Below, in pieces: positions 1 through 6,656 of a stretch of DNA of 10,063 nucleotides (position 1 is its first letter; each line of letters starts with the position of its first letter). Source of the DNA: Oscillospiraceae bacterium (lineage in GTDB: Bacteria > Bacillota > Clostridia > Oscillospirales > Ruminococcaceae); contig DMMB01000014.1 of assembly GCA_003453215.1 (NCBI GenBank), forward strand, positions 24,963 through 35,025, read 5' to 3'. Both the position numbers and the translations under genes were made by a program. The notes below the pieces were generated by a model that worked only from the letters and a program-made list of their open reading frames with translations, was not told the origin of the DNA and ran no database searches.

Positions 1-54
1 GGGCTGCGCCCTACCGTCCTCACCCCACTGCAAAATCTCGAAAGGAGATGCCCT

Positions 55-558
55 ATGGCCCTCAAAGATCTGCTGCAAAGCCAAAAAACCATTCGCGAAC
101 TAAAAACCGAAACGGCCGCCCTGCGCCTGGAAAAGGCCGAAGCTGCCCGCCAAAAGGAGCAAAGCGAAGCGCGCGCCGCGGCGGTAGCCAAAGAGGCCGA
201 TCGGGAGGCAGCCAGCCGGGAACGGGAACAGGATGAGGCGGTGGAGACCGCTCAGCGCACTCTTTTTGAGGCTATGCGCCCCCTGCTGCTGGCGCTCCCT
301 ACTGCTAAAAAAACCATTGCCGCAAACCCCGAACTGCTGGCAAAGGATATGATCGGCCTTTTTGCACCGGTCGAAGACTTTGTAAAAGCGCTGGGGCTTA
401 CCGTTATTGGTACGGTAGGGGAGGAACTCCCCTACGATAGCACCCGGCACGATTGCCCCGTTCTGCTGGAACCGGGTACCCCGGTCATTGTGACAACGGT
501 AGGCTATGCCAAAGGGGAACAAATCTGGGTAAAAGCCCGCGTAAAGGAAGTGATTTGA
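55..558 (+). CDS. GrpE-like nucleotide exchange factor
   Basis: This 167-residue protein probably acts as the ADP/ATP exchange factor for the Hsp70-like ATPase encoded immediately downstream. Residues 5-66 are rich in Lys, Glu, Arg and Ala and look like one long coiled-coil helix, as in GrpE. A short helical part follows (about 67-112). Residues 114-167 resemble the GrpE beta domain: Gly-Glu at 122-123, Tyr-Asp at 127-128, His at 132, a Gly-Tyr pair at 150-151, and a closing Ala-x-Val (161-163). The usual GrpE Phe-Asp-Pro...His-Glu-Ala pattern is only loosely kept, so this is a divergent member and not the housekeeping GrpE. The ATG at 55 follows AAAGGAG (41-47) at good spacing. Its stop shares one base with the next start, implying translational coupling. 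A J-domain partner may lie left of the window. The coiled-coil architecture is clear; the function is inferred mostly from the neighbour. Confidence 0.75.
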   Translation: MALKDLLQSQKTIRELKTETAALRLEKAEAARQKEQSEARAAAVAKEADREAASREREQDEAVETAQRTLFEAMRPLLLALPTAKKTIAANPELLAKDMIGLFAPVEDFVKALGLTVIGTVGEELPYDSTRHDCPVLLEPGTPVIVTTVGYAKGEQIWVKARVKEVI

Positions 559-2117
559 TGGAGCGTTATGCTGTCGATTTCGGCACCAGCAATACCGTTG
601 TGGCTCGCTGGAATTTTGCCAAGGAGCAGCCGCAGACCATGAGCTTTCCAGCTATCACGGCCCCGGCCGCCGGCGCCATGCCGCCCGTTACGCCCTCAGT
701 TCTCTACTATCGGGGGGAACAAAGCTTCCTGATGGGCTACGAAGTGACTTCCCGGGGCTTGGATGACATCCGCAGCAGCCGCTATTTTTGGGGGTTCAAG
801 CGTGGCCTTCTGCACCTGACCTCTCTTTATGAAGACCGCGGCCGCGAATTTTCCGCCGATCACATCGCGCGGTTGTACCTTACCCGGCTGCTGGGCAATT
901 TGGAACTGAATGCCGATACGGTAGTTACTTTTACCGCCCCTGTCAATGCCTTTGATACCTATCGGGAATGGATCTCCGCCTTTTTTGCCGAAAACTATCC
1001 CGAGGTTCCTTACCGCCTGGTGGATGAATCGGTGGCGGCCGCCATCTCCTACGGATCCACCCGGGCCGGTTCGGTGGTGTGCGTAGTGGATTTTGGCGGC
1101 GGTACCCTCGATGTCTCGGTTGTCCGTATGCCGGAATCCTTTTCCGGAGCTGCAGCCGGAGGGGCCACCAAAGGCCGGGTGCTGGGCAAAGCCGGCGCTT
1201 TCCTCGGCGGAGATGACATCGATCGCTGGCTTTTGGAGGATCTGCTGCAAAGAACCGGCCGTACCGCCGAAGAGTGCGAGGAAATTCTGCCGCAGCTTAC
1301 CACGCTGGCCCGCCAGATCAAGGAAGAGCTTTCGACCCAAAGCGAAAGCCATCGCAGCTTCTTCGATGCCGAGCATTTTAAAACCTACGAATTCCACTAT
1401 ACCCAGAACGATCTGCTGGATTTGCTGGAGGAACACGATTTTTTTGTCACCCTCAATGATGTCCTTAATAATGCCATTAATATGGCGGAAGCCGGCGGTA
1501 TTTCCCGCAGTCAGATTGAGCGGGTGCTCCTGGTGGGCGGCACCACCCTCATCCCGGCAGTGCAGCGGGGCATTCGCGGCATTTTTGGCCGGGAAAAGGT
1601 GCAGTGTCATAAACCCTTCGAGGCTGTGGCTCATGGGGCACTGGCATTTTCGCTGGGACTCAATATCGTCGATTTCATCCAGCATTCCTATGCCATTCGT
1701 TACCTCGATTCCCTCACCAAAGAACCAAAATACAAGATTATCTTTAAGGCCGGCAGTGAATATCCCAGCACAAAGCCGGTAACGTTGACCCTTTCCTCCT
1801 CCTTCCGCAATCAAAAAGCTATCGAACTGATGATGGCGGAGATTGAGCATAAGCGGATGGGACGGGTTTCCTTCGATGCCGATGGCCGCTTTTCTTCGGT
1901 GGATGACAGCAGCGATACCGTAAGGCTACTCAATTACAGTAAAAATTCGGCCAATGCCGCCGTTATTGCCAAATTGGAACCACCCGGCACCCCGCTGGAT
2001 AAACGTCTGAATGTGGCTTTTTCCATCAATGCCCGCAAAGAGCTGACCGCCACAGTGCACGATAATCTCACCGGCCAGGATATTTATGTGGATATGCCGC
2101 TGGTGGCTCTGCGGTAG
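558..2117 (+). CDS. Hsp70-like (DnaK-family) chaperone ATPase, lidless
   Basis: This 519-residue actin-fold ATPase belongs to the Hsp70 family. Visible motifs are phosphate 1 (Asp7-Phe-Gly-Thr, then Ser-Asn-Thr), connect 1 (Asp156-Glu-Ser-Val-Ala-Ala-Ala, 156-162), phosphate 2 (Asp178-Phe-Gly-Gly-Gly-Thr-Leu-Asp-Val), Gly-Gly-Asp-Asp-Ile-Asp (217-222), the adenosine motif Leu-Val-Gly-Gly-Thr-Thr (325-330), and Glu-Ala-Val-Ala-His-Gly-Ala (355-361) as connect 2. Residues ~380-519 look like a shortened beta-type substrate domain, with a segment near 486-508 recalling the DnaK beta-sandwich. DnaK is about 610-640 residues. Here the helical lid and acidic tail are absent, as in HscC-like and other specialised Hsp70s. 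The ATG at 558 overlaps the upstream stop by one base. A longer in-frame opening back to 453 would run inside the GrpE-like gene and is not needed. The client and process are unknown. Confidence 0.9.
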   Translation: MERYAVDFGTSNTVVARWNFAKEQPQTMSFPAITAPAAGAMPPVTPSVLYYRGEQSFLMGYEVTSRGLDDIRSSRYFWGFKRGLLHLTSLYEDRGREFSADHIARLYLTRLLGNLELNADTVVTFTAPVNAFDTYREWISAFFAENYPEVPYRLVDESVAAAISYGSTRAGSVVCVVDFGGGTLDVSVVRMPESFSGAAAGGATKGRVLGKAGAFLGGDDIDRWLLEDLLQRTGRTAEECEEILPQLTTLARQIKEELSTQSESHRSFFDAEHFKTYEFHYTQNDLLDLLEEHDFFVTLNDVLNNAINMAEAGGISRSQIERVLLVGGTTLIPAVQRGIRGIFGREKVQCHKPFEAVAHGALAFSLGLNIVDFIQHSYAIRYLDSLTKEPKYKIIFKAGSEYPSTKPVTLTLSSSFRNQKAIELMMAEIEHKRMGRVSFDADGRFSSVDDSSDTVRLLNYSKNSANAAVIAKLEPPGTPLDKRLNVAFSINARKELTATVHDNLTGQDIYVDMPLVALR

Positions 2118-2120
2118 GGT

Positions 2121-2148
2121 GCGGTAGGGCAGGAGAACCGCCATTTTT
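2121..2148 (+). terminator. Weak possible terminator after the Hsp70-like gene
   Basis: A 5-bp stem (GCGGT 2121-2125 with ACCGC 2137-2141) and an 11-base loop are followed by a run of five T (2144-2148). The stem is short, so termination may be inefficient and some transcription may read into the PAP2-like gene. Confidence 0.3.
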
Positions 2149-2205
2149 GCCGCAAAATTTCCCGCAGCAGTCACTTTGCCCCTCCCATTCTATTGTTTGT
2201 TCTAC

Positions 2206-2211
2206 TATAAT
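2206..2211 (+). promoter_or_regulatory. Candidate -10 element for the PAP2-like gene
   Basis: A perfect TATAAT lies in a short AT-rich patch 33 bases before the ATG. I do not see a convincing -35 hexamer at 16-18 bp spacing, nor a TGn extension, so this may be a weak or activator-dependent promoter. Confidence 0.35.
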
Positions 2212-2243
2212 AATCTTATCGATTTCTCGGGAGGAGGCCCTGC

Positions 2244-2837
2244 ATGAAAACGACAAAAACAACCAAGGAAAAACTGGCCGGCCTGGTTCGGATCATATCC
2301 ATTCCACCGGTGATGGTTACGGCCCTGCTGCTTATTTTATACTTCTGGGGGCCGCAGCCTTTCTGCCCGGTGGGGGAGCTGCTCATCACGATGCTGCTGT
2401 TGGGCTTTGTAACGGTGCTGGCCTATCCGGTACAGCCGTTGTTTCCCCGTTACCGCGGCAAGGGCCGGGAAGGACAGCGAGAATTGGCCTTTGTATTCAC
2501 CGGCGTAGGTTATGCCATCGCCTTTTTATGGGCGCTGCTGGCTGGTGTTTCACCGGCCATCCGCACCATCTGTGCCGGCTATTTCTTTTCGGCACTGTTC
2601 CTTACCCTGTGCAATAAGGGGTTGCATCGCCGGGCCAGCGGCCATGCCTGCAGTGCCGTTGGGCCGCTGCTGTTTCTCATCTACTACTTTGGCTGGTGGA
2701 TGCTGCTCCCCAGCGCAGTGATTGGCTGGCTGGTGGCATGGGCTTCGGTCATGCTAAAGCGCCATACTCCTATGGATTTGCTGTGGGGCGCTCTGTGCAG
2801 CGCCGCGGGTTTTGCCATTGCGGTATTGTGGTTCTAA
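2244..2837 (+). CDS. Divergent PAP2-like integral membrane protein
   Basis: This 197-residue protein has about five to six hydrophobic segments (roughly 16-34, 43-61, 84-101, 106-123, 137-157 and 158-170, plus 180-196). PAP2 phosphatases remove phosphate from lipids such as phosphatidate or undecaprenyl pyrophosphate. The resemblance rests on Ser132-Gly-His134 (PAP2 motif 2) and His174-x3-Asp178 (motif 3), both between membrane segments. Motif 1 (K-x6-R-P) is not recognisable. The Arg expected six residues before the motif-3 His is Ser168. The two histidines are kept but phosphate-binding residues are not, so activity is uncertain. The ATG at 2244 sits after a strong GGGAGGAGG (2229-2237). 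It is probably a single-gene unit ending at the terminator shared with RNase J. A polyprenyl or phospholipid phosphatase role is an inference. Confidence 0.6.
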   Translation: MKTTKTTKEKLAGLVRIISIPPVMVTALLLILYFWGPQPFCPVGELLITMLLLGFVTVLAYPVQPLFPRYRGKGREGQRELAFVFTGVGYAIAFLWALLAGVSPAIRTICAGYFFSALFLTLCNKGLHRRASGHACSAVGPLLFLIYYFGWWMLLPSAVIGWLVAWASVMLKRHTPMDLLWGALCSAAGFAIAVLWF

Positions 2838-2856
2838 TGCGTGCCATGTAAAAGTA

Positions 2857-2897
2857 AAAAAGAACTCCCCCGATAATTACAATCGGAGGAGTTTTTC
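2857..2897. terminator. Bidirectional intrinsic terminator
   Basis: A 12-bp stem (2863-2874 with 2882-2893, one C-A mismatch) and a 7-base loop are flanked by an A-run on the left (2857-2861) and a T-run on the right (2892-2896). It can therefore stop both the PAP2-like transcript and the convergent RNase J transcript, whose stop codon is only a few bases away. Confidence 0.9.
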
Positions 2898-2902
2898 TTT
2901 AT

Positions 2903-5140
2903 TTATACTTCTTGTATAATAGGCAAAATAACCGGTTTGCGGCGGGTACGGCTGGCAATAAAATCGCCCAGCTCATCCCGGATGCGCCCCTTGATGGAGG
3001 CCCAGTCGCGGAAGCCATTCAGTTTGCATTTTTCCAGGGAGTTGCGCACCACGACGGTGGCGTCGGCCATCAGGTCCTCGTTATCCCGCACATATACAAA
3101 GCCGCGGGAAACCAGGTCCGGCCCGGCCAGCACTTCGCCGGTGGCGTCATTAATGGCGCACACCACTACAATAAGGCCGTCATCGGCCAGCAGCTTGCGG
3201 TCACGCAGTACCACACTGCCCACATCGCCAACCCCCAGGCCGTCTACCAGTACGCGGCCGCTGGGCACCATCCCGGTGATCTTCATCTCCACTCCGTCGG
3301 TTTCCACCACCTTGCCAATATCGCTGATGATGATGTTTTCCTCTGGAATTCCCATGCTGGCGCCAACGCCCGCATTTTTCATCAGGTGCTTGTATTCGCC
3401 ATGCACCGGCATAAAGAATTTAGGCTGAGTGAGGGAAAGCAGCAGACGGGTTTCATCCTGGCAGGCGTGGCCGGAAACGTGCACGTCGTACATTCTTTCG
3501 TAGATGACGTCAGCTCCCAGTTTCATCAGCTCGTTTACCACCTTGCCCACGCTCTTTTCATTGCCGGGGATAGGGGTGGCGGAAATAATAATGCAGTCAT
3601 TGGGGCCGATTTTGATATTGCGGTGGCTGCCAATGCTCATGCGGGTCAGGGCGCTCATCGGCTCTCCCTGGCTGCCGGTTGTGATGAGCACAATCTCCTC
3701 ATCGGTGTAATCTTTCAGGTTGTCGGCGTCAATCAAAATGCCATCGGGAATGGTGAGATACCCCAATTCCTGTGCAATGGCTACCACATTGACCATGCTG
3801 CGGCCAAATACCGCTACCTTGCGGTCAAATTTAACGGCCGTATCCACCACCTGTTGAATGCGGTGAACATTGCTGGCAAAGGTGGCAATAATAATCCGCT
3901 TTTCCGCCGCGCGCTTAAAGAGCTTATCAAAACTTTCTCCCACGATCCGTTCGCTGGGGGTGGAACCGGGTTTTTCTGCATTGGTACTATCGCTCAGCAG
4001 GGCCAGCACACCTTCGCTGCCCAGCTCACCAAAGCGCACCAGATCAATGGGTTCGCCGGAAATCGGGGTGAAATCCACCTTAAAATCGCCGGTAAAGACC
4101 ACCAGCCCGGCCGGTGTCCGGATGGCAAGGGCGCAGGCATCGGGAATGGAATGGTTGACACGGACAAACTCGACGCTCATGGTGCTGCCGGCTTTGATGG
4201 TATCTCCGGGTTTAACGGTGTTCAGTTTGCACTGGTTCAAAATCCCGTGTTCTTTCAGTTTGCCGCTGATGAGTCCCATGGTGAAAGCAGTGCCGTAAAC
4301 CGGTGCTTTCACCTGCTTCAGCAGGAAAGGCAGGGAGCCAATGTGGTCTTCATGCCCGTGGGTGATAAAGATGCCGCGGATTTTGCTGGCGTTCTTCTCC
4401 AGGTAGGTGAAATCCGGAATGACCAGATCCACACCGGGCAGATCGTCATCGGGGAAAGCAGACCCGCAATCCGCCACCAGAATATCCTGGTCGGTTTCAA
4501 AAACGGTTATATTTTTCCCGATTTCTCCCAGCCCGCCCAGGGAGATAATCCGAAGCGGCGGGCGACGGGTACCATCAGTCTTTTTTCCGCGGCGGGTGCT
4601 GCGGTTAGGCTGCTGGGCAGCGGCAGCTGCATTTTTGGGCGCATTCTGCTTAGCTGCGTCCTGTTTTTTGCCGTTTTCGGCATTGTTTTTCGGCTTGGTG
4701 CTTTGTGCTGCCTTTTGGCTTTCATTTTTGGCAGCCGCTTTGGGCTGCTGTTTCGGCTTGTTTTCCGCCTTGGCTTTGGGGGAAGCGGACTTTGCCTGTT
4801 TTGAGGCGGCTTTCTGCCCTTCGCCGGCCTTTTTGCCGCCGGCGTTCTTTGTCGGCTGCGCCGGTTTCTGCTGGGCAGATTTCGGCTGCGAACCGTTCTT
4901 TTTCGCGGCCGGTTTTTTGGCGTTTCCGGTTTTGGCAGCCGCAGGCTTTGCAGACCGTTCTCCCTCGGAGACGGTCGAAGCGGCGGCTTCTTCGCTGCGC
5001 ATCACCCGCTCGATCTCCGCTGCAATTTCAGCGGCGGTTTTGGTGCTGCGGCTCTTGCGGAAATACTGCCCAAAGACCCCGTCTTTCTTTTTACGGGGTG
5101 TTTCGGCGGAAGCCGGTACATTATTCTTTTTTTCAGTCAC
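2903..5140 (-). CDS. rnj: Ribonuclease J with long N-terminal extension
   Basis: RNase J is a zinc-dependent metallo-beta-lactamase/beta-CASP nuclease of the cytoplasm. It degrades RNA from 5'-monophosphate ends and also cuts internally, and is central to mRNA decay and rRNA maturation in Firmicutes. Of the 745 residues, about 197-745 form the usual ~550-residue enzyme: His-Gly-His-Glu-Asp-His at 261-266, Thr-Gly-Asp at 350-352, Ser-Gly-His-Ala at 556-559 and His-Gly-Glu at 580-582, plus a C-terminal domain. All metal-site motifs look intact. Residues 1-196 are an extra, strongly basic low-complexity tract of Lys, Ala, Gln, Asn and Pro, preceded by a helix-like stretch at 20-52. The start is GTG at 5140, chosen because GGAGG lies 7 bases upstream and the reading continues unbroken. 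A start near residue 197 would give a standard enzyme, but I see no evidence favouring it. Confidence 0.95.
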   Translation of the reverse strand: MTEKKNNVPASAETPRKKKDGVFGQYFRKSRSTKTAAEIAAEIERVMRSEEAAASTVSEGERSAKPAAAKTGNAKKPAAKKNGSQPKSAQQKPAQPTKNAGGKKAGEGQKAASKQAKSASPKAKAENKPKQQPKAAAKNESQKAAQSTKPKNNAENGKKQDAAKQNAPKNAAAAAQQPNRSTRRGKKTDGTRRPPLRIISLGGLGEIGKNITVFETDQDILVADCGSAFPDDDLPGVDLVIPDFTYLEKNASKIRGIFITHGHEDHIGSLPFLLKQVKAPVYGTAFTMGLISGKLKEHGILNQCKLNTVKPGDTIKAGSTMSVEFVRVNHSIPDACALAIRTPAGLVVFTGDFKVDFTPISGEPIDLVRFGELGSEGVLALLSDSTNAEKPGSTPSERIVGESFDKLFKRAAEKRIIIATFASNVHRIQQVVDTAVKFDRKVAVFGRSMVNVVAIAQELGYLTIPDGILIDADNLKDYTDEEIVLITTGSQGEPMSALTRMSIGSHRNIKIGPNDCIIISATPIPGNEKSVGKVVNELMKLGADVIYERMYDVHVSGHACQDETRLLLSLTQPKFFMPVHGEYKHLMKNAGVGASMGIPEENIIISDIGKVVETDGVEMKITGMVPSGRVLVDGLGVGDVGSVVLRDRKLLADDGLIVVVCAINDATGEVLAGPDLVSRGFVYVRDNEDLMADATVVVRNSLEKCKLNGFRDWASIKGRIRDELGDFIASRTRRKPVILPIIQEV

Positions 5141-5236
5141 TCGTGTACCTCCATAGGTTTTCTGTAAGATTTGGGTTAATTTATGATGGAAGACCGCCCA
5201 TTCCGTTCCGACGATCTTGTGTCCAATTTATCGACA

Positions 5237-5260
5237 AAATTTTGCAACTTGCACAAATTT
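5237..5260 (-). promoter_or_regulatory. Near-palindromic stem-loop in the rnj 5' leader
   Basis: Two 11-base arms (5237-5247, and 5249-5253 plus 5255-5260) are fully complementary apart from one bulged base at 5254, around a single central base. It begins about 8 bases after the predicted rnj transcription start. It could act as an RNA stem-loop near the 5' end or as a DNA operator. No known riboswitch fold is recognisable in the rest of the ~128-base leader. Confidence 0.5.
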
Positions 5261-5274
5261 TTCATTCTGTTTTT

Positions 5275-5303
5275 ATTATACTGCATAAATACCGTTCTGT
5301 CAA
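5275..5303 (-). promoter_or_regulatory. Consensus sigma-A promoter of rnj
   Basis: Reading the minus strand, TTGACA (5303-5298) and TATAAT (5280-5275) are separated by exactly 17 bases. Both hexamers match consensus perfectly. Transcription should start near 5268, giving a leader of about 128 bases. This predicts strong constitutive transcription unless a regulator acts downstream. Confidence 0.9.
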
Positions 5304-5328
5304 GTGGCGCCAATTTGTCCTGCCTGCA

Positions 5329-5357
5329 TTGCTATCCCGCTTAAACTGGGCTATAAT
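5329..5357 (+). promoter_or_regulatory. Sigma-A promoter of rnhA
   Basis: TTGCTA (5329-5334, 4 of 6 consensus bases) and a perfect TATAAT (5352-5357) are separated by 17 bases. The predicted start is near 5364, giving a leader of about 34 bases. It points away from the rnj promoter, and the two do not overlap. Confidence 0.8.
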
Positions 5358-5397
5358 ATCCTACATAGATTATAGCACAGAAACGGAGAAAAAAGCG

Positions 5398-5871
5398 ATG
5401 ACAGAGAAAAAAGAAGTGCAGCTTTTTACCGATGGTGCCTGTTCCGGCAATCCCGGCCCCGGCGGCTGGGGAGCCATTCTGAGGTATAAAGGGCAGGAAA
5501 AGGAACTCAGCGGCGGAGAGCCGATGACCACCAATAACCGCATGGAGCTGCTGGCCGCCATTGAGGGCCTTTCGGCCTTAAAGCAGCCCTGCCGTGTCAC
5601 CCTTACCAGCGATAGCAAGTATCTGGTAGATGCCGTTACCAAAGGCTGGGTGTACAGCTGGCAGAAAAAAGGCTGGAAAAAGAGCGACAACAGCCCCGCC
5701 CTGAATGTAGACCTGTGGGAAAGGCTGCTGCCGCTGCTAAAGTACCACGAGGTAGAATTTGTGTGGGTGAAGGGCCATGCCGGCCACCCGGAAAATGAGC
5801 GCTGCGACCGCCTGGCGGTGGCATGGTATCAGAACTATCAGGCCGATTGTGCCGCTGAAAGATCAATATAA
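5398..5871 (+). CDS. rnhA: Ribonuclease HI
   Basis: RNase HI cuts the RNA strand of RNA-DNA hybrids, removing R-loops and replication primers in the cytoplasm. The 157-residue protein is close to the usual ~155 and covers the whole fold. The four catalytic carboxylates are visible: Asp12 (Phe-Thr-Asp-Gly), Glu50 (Asn-Arg-Met-Glu-Leu), Asp72 (Ser-Asp-Ser) and Asp137, with the active-site loop His127 in Gly-His-Ala-Gly-His. The basic Trp/Lys-rich handle at 84-96 (with Trp-Val-Tyr-Ser-Trp) matches the substrate-binding protrusion of the E. coli-type enzyme. The ATG at 5398 follows GGAG (5385-5388). A longer in-frame opening upstream crosses the promoter and runs antisense to rnj, so it is ignored. 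The last 34 bases overlap the convergent gene on the minus strand. Confidence 0.97.
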   Translation: MTEKKEVQLFTDGACSGNPGPGGWGAILRYKGQEKELSGGEPMTTNNRMELLAAIEGLSALKQPCRVTLTSDSKYLVDAVTKGWVYSWQKKGWKKSDNSPALNVDLWERLLPLLKYHEVEFVWVKGHAGHPENERCDRLAVAWYQNYQADCAAERSI

Positions 5872-6587
5872 GCCCGGCCAAGCGCTTGAACCGCCTCGCT
5901 GCCGCCTGCCAGCTGCACGCGGCAGGCCGGGACAAAATGCGGAGCCACCGGCCCGCGGAAAATCCATCCCCGCCCGTCCGAGGTCAGACCAAGATACAGC
6001 ATGGGCATCTCAGGATCTTCCCAGTCCAACCGGTACAGTACGCGGAACTTGGTTCCACTGCCGGTAAAAGTAAAGGCGTTCACGTGCGGTGTCAGCTCAG
6101 CGGCCGCCAGTATTGCCCAAAATTCCTCGGCGGCATCATCATTTATCTCGGCAGCGAATTCCCACCCTCCAAAGGAAAAATCCGAGCGTTCCATTTCGGC
6201 AAAGGTTTTATTTCCCTGCAGTTGGATGCGGATGCATTTGGTTTCGCCGCTTTTGGGCACAATCTGTTCCATGGCGGCGGAAACGGTGGGGTTTTCCGGC
6301 GTAATGCGCGCTGTGCGGGAAACCACAAAAAAGCAGGCCAGCGAAATCAGCAGAATAGCCAGTATGGTCAGGCGCCCCTGCTTCACTTTTTCGGCGGAAA
6401 TCCGTCCTTTTTTTATCTGGTGCCACAGATAAAAGTTGATGCTCATGGCTGCAAGGTTAAAAATAACGATGACAACTGCCCATACGGTTCGTCCGCGCCG
6501 CAGGAAGTTATCGGCAAGGTATACGGTCACTCCCAAATTCAAAATGCAAGAAATGATTTGCTGCTCTTTTGTATAGAACCTTGTCAT
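5838..6587 (-). CDS. Membrane-anchored protein of unknown function
   Basis: I do not recognise a family for this 249-residue protein. The N-terminal part carries two or three hydrophobic segments (about 10-27, 34-53 and 72-90) separated by basic loops (Lys/Arg at 59-72). Residues 92-249 form a soluble domain with alternating strand-like patterns, an acidic stretch around 148-156, and Trp142, Trp157 and Trp208. Given the positive loops, the soluble part is probably outside the membrane. The chosen ATG at 6587 follows a strong AGGAGG (6597-6592). An in-frame start 13 codons upstream would lie before the predicted transcription start and lacks such a site. It has its own promoter. Its 3' end overlaps rnhA by 34 bases and no terminator is visible there. 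Proteins of this layout occur as orphan sensors or envelope proteins in Clostridia, but that is no functional call. Confidence 0.75.
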   Translation of the reverse strand: MTRFYTKEQQIISCILNLGVTVYLADNFLRRGRTVWAVVIVIFNLAAMSINFYLWHQIKKGRISAEKVKQGRLTILAILLISLACFFVVSRTARITPENPTVSAAMEQIVPKSGETKCIRIQLQGNKTFAEMERSDFSFGGWEFAAEINDDAAEEFWAILAAAELTPHVNAFTFTGSGTKFRVLYRLDWEDPEMPMLYLGLTSDGRGWIFRGPVAPHFVPACRVQLAGGSEAVQALGRAYIDLSAAQSA

Positions 6588-6627
6588 GTTACCTCCTTTT
6601 TGTCGAAAACGGTTTTCTCTCGCCACA

Positions 6628-6656
6628 ATTTTAGCATAATCAATATTTTATGTAAA
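6628..6656 (-). promoter_or_regulatory. Promoter of the membrane-anchored protein gene
   Basis: On the minus strand, TTTACA (6656-6651) and TAAAAT (6633-6628) each match five of six consensus bases and are separated by 17 bases. Transcription would start near 6621, about 34 bases before the ATG at 6587. This supports that start over the upstream one. Confidence 0.75.

Noticed and set aside
2101..2133. Repeats of GGTAGGG near 2113 and 2123, at 414, and inverted at 9-15 near the window start
   Set aside because: The copies are only 7-8 bases, unevenly placed and partly within coding sequence. They could be boundary repeats around the chaperone operon, but nothing longer matches, so chance is more likely.
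2912..4804. A 630-codon opening on the plus strand opposite RNase J
   Set aside because: It is antisense to a gene with all RNase J motifs, is His/Ala/Gly-rich without domains, and has no ribosome binding site.
5141..5268. A riboswitch or T-box in the rnj leader
   Set aside because: No conserved riboswitch core or T-box sequence is recognisable and there is no terminator before the start. Only the 5' stem-loop stands out.
6588..6626. An upstream in-frame start (6626) for the membrane-anchored protein
   Set aside because: It would lie before the predicted transcription start near 6621, has no RBS, and the ATG at 6587 has a strong AGGAGG.
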